64,000 nucleotides of DNA, from positions 2,469,636 through 2,533,635 of the forward strand of contig NZ_BQME02000001.1 of assembly GCF_022180385.2 (NCBI RefSeq), read 5' to 3'. Numbering within the stretch: the stretch's first letter is position 1; every line of letters begins with the position of its first letter. The notes under the pieces were generated by a model. That model saw only the letters and a program-made list of their open reading frames with translations, did no database searches and was not told the origin of the DNA. Origin of the DNA: Paenibacillus sp. L3-i20. Lineage in GTDB: Bacteria; Bacillota; Bacilli; Paenibacillales; Paenibacillaceae. Of this stretch, positions 63,550 through 64,000 are shown piece by piece. Position numbers and translations under genes: made by a program.

Positions 63550-64000
63550 ATGATTTTACAGACAGCAGCACAGCAGAAATCACTGCTACCACGAAAGTTG
63601 TTTATCGCATTCGGCACATTTGCATTCGTACTACTACTATCTATTTTGTTATCTGAAAGCGCCTCTGCGCATGGATACATGGAGTCACCGGCCAGCCGAG
63701 CTTATATGTGTAAGGACAAGTTAAATACAGGGTGTGGAGCTATAATATATGAACCACAAAGCTTAGAAGCTGAAGGCAATTTTCCTGAATCGGGACCGGC
63801 AGACGGTCAAATTGCTGGCGCTGGCGGTTTTAAAGAGTTGAATGAACAAACAAAAGACCGTTGGAAAAAGGTTACTTTGAACGGCGGCAAAAACACATTT
63901 ACTTGGAAGTTAACCGCTAATCACGTTTCCGAGAGCTGGAAATATTATATTACTAAAAAAGATTGGGACCCTAACAAGCCGCTTACACGCGATGCTTTGG
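63550..64000 (+). CDS. AA10 lytic polysaccharide monooxygenase (3' truncated by window)
   Basis: ATG at 63550 follows GAAGGAGG at 63534-63541. 150 residues are visible before the window ends. A signal peptide with a membrane segment (LFIAFGTFAFVLLLSILL) ends SASA, and the mature protein would begin with His41 (HGYMESPASRAYMC). That N-terminal His is the first arm of the copper histidine brace; a second His lies in TANHVSESWKYYITK. These are the hallmarks of chitin/cellulose-cleaving AA10 enzymes (also called CBM33/GbpA-like). Expected secreted. Domains after the catalytic one, if any, lie outside the window. Confidence 0.92.
   Translation, partial: MILQTAAQQKSLLPRKLFIAFGTFAFVLLLSILLSESASAHGYMESPASRAYMCKDKLNTGCGAIIYEPQSLEAEGNFPESGPADGQIAGAGGFKELNEQTKDRWKKVTLNGGKNTFTWKLTANHVSESWKYYITKKDWDPNKPLTRDAL

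Noticed and set aside
1..64000. tRNA, rRNA, insertion sequences, phage genes or CRISPR arrays
   Set aside because: None were recognised on either strand; no transposase-like ORFs, spacer arrays or tRNA cloverleafs were seen by eye.

Overview
The window looks like a chromosomal segment of a low-to-mid GC, spore-forming Bacillota, most likely Paenibacillaceae. Reasons (inference from content, no database search): strong Shine-Dalgarno sites with TTG/GTG starts, a Tgl spore-coat transglutaminase, a YdjO-type cold-inducible protein, CspA, many two-component systems, a 7TMR-DISM kinase paired with a SARP-like regulator, and an AA10 chitin/cellulose monooxygenase.

The left 27 kb (1-27179) is a secondary-metabolite locus on the + strand. 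Three CPBP-family membrane proteins lead into a 5533-residue hybrid PKS-NRPS (KS-ACP, then four C-A-PCP modules and a terminal C). It is followed by a BtrH-like papain-fold protein, a type II thioesterase, a second NRPS protein (A-PCP flanked by two condensation half-domains), a free-standing acyltransferase that can supply the AT-less KS-ACP in trans, an M20 metallo-hydrolase and an Sfp-type phosphopantetheinyl transferase. Gaps are short, and two hairpins at 27240-27391 end the unit. Modules 2-4 read the same, glycine-like specificity code, so a PKS-extended peptide with three identical consecutive residues is predicted. There is no integrated thioesterase.

From 27.5 to 38 kb lie signalling and membrane genes: a 7TMR-DISM hybrid kinase with its SARP-type regulator, cspA, ydjO, two tandem DUF418 membrane proteins on the - strand, and an OmpR-type two-component pair. 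From 38.1 to 42.1 kb is a reactive-sulfur (persulfide) regulon: TauE-like exporter, TusA-rhodanese, rhodanese-persulfide dioxygenase, TusA, the CstR repressor and a DsrE protein, with four similar A/T-flanked G/C-tract operators.

From 42.4 to 56.1 kb are uridine kinase, a coiled-coil membrane protein overlapping an AIM24 protein, a PanE-like reductase, a CHRD protein with an apparent frameshift, an aldo/keto reductase, a two-component system next to a lantibiotic-immunity-type ABC transporter, and an RbsBAC-type sugar importer. The right end holds an RDD protein, hflX (- strand), a secreted coiled-coil protein, an AraC regulator divergent from an SRPBCC protein, a Cof-type phosphatase, Tgl and a truncated AA10 monooxygenase.

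The most interesting regulatory find is the 380-nt hflX leader. It has a good promoter, a 12-codon upstream ORF ending in IRVRSLRS with its own ribosome site, and an intrinsic terminator just before hflX. This is the layout of a ribosome-sensing, antibiotic-inducible attenuator.
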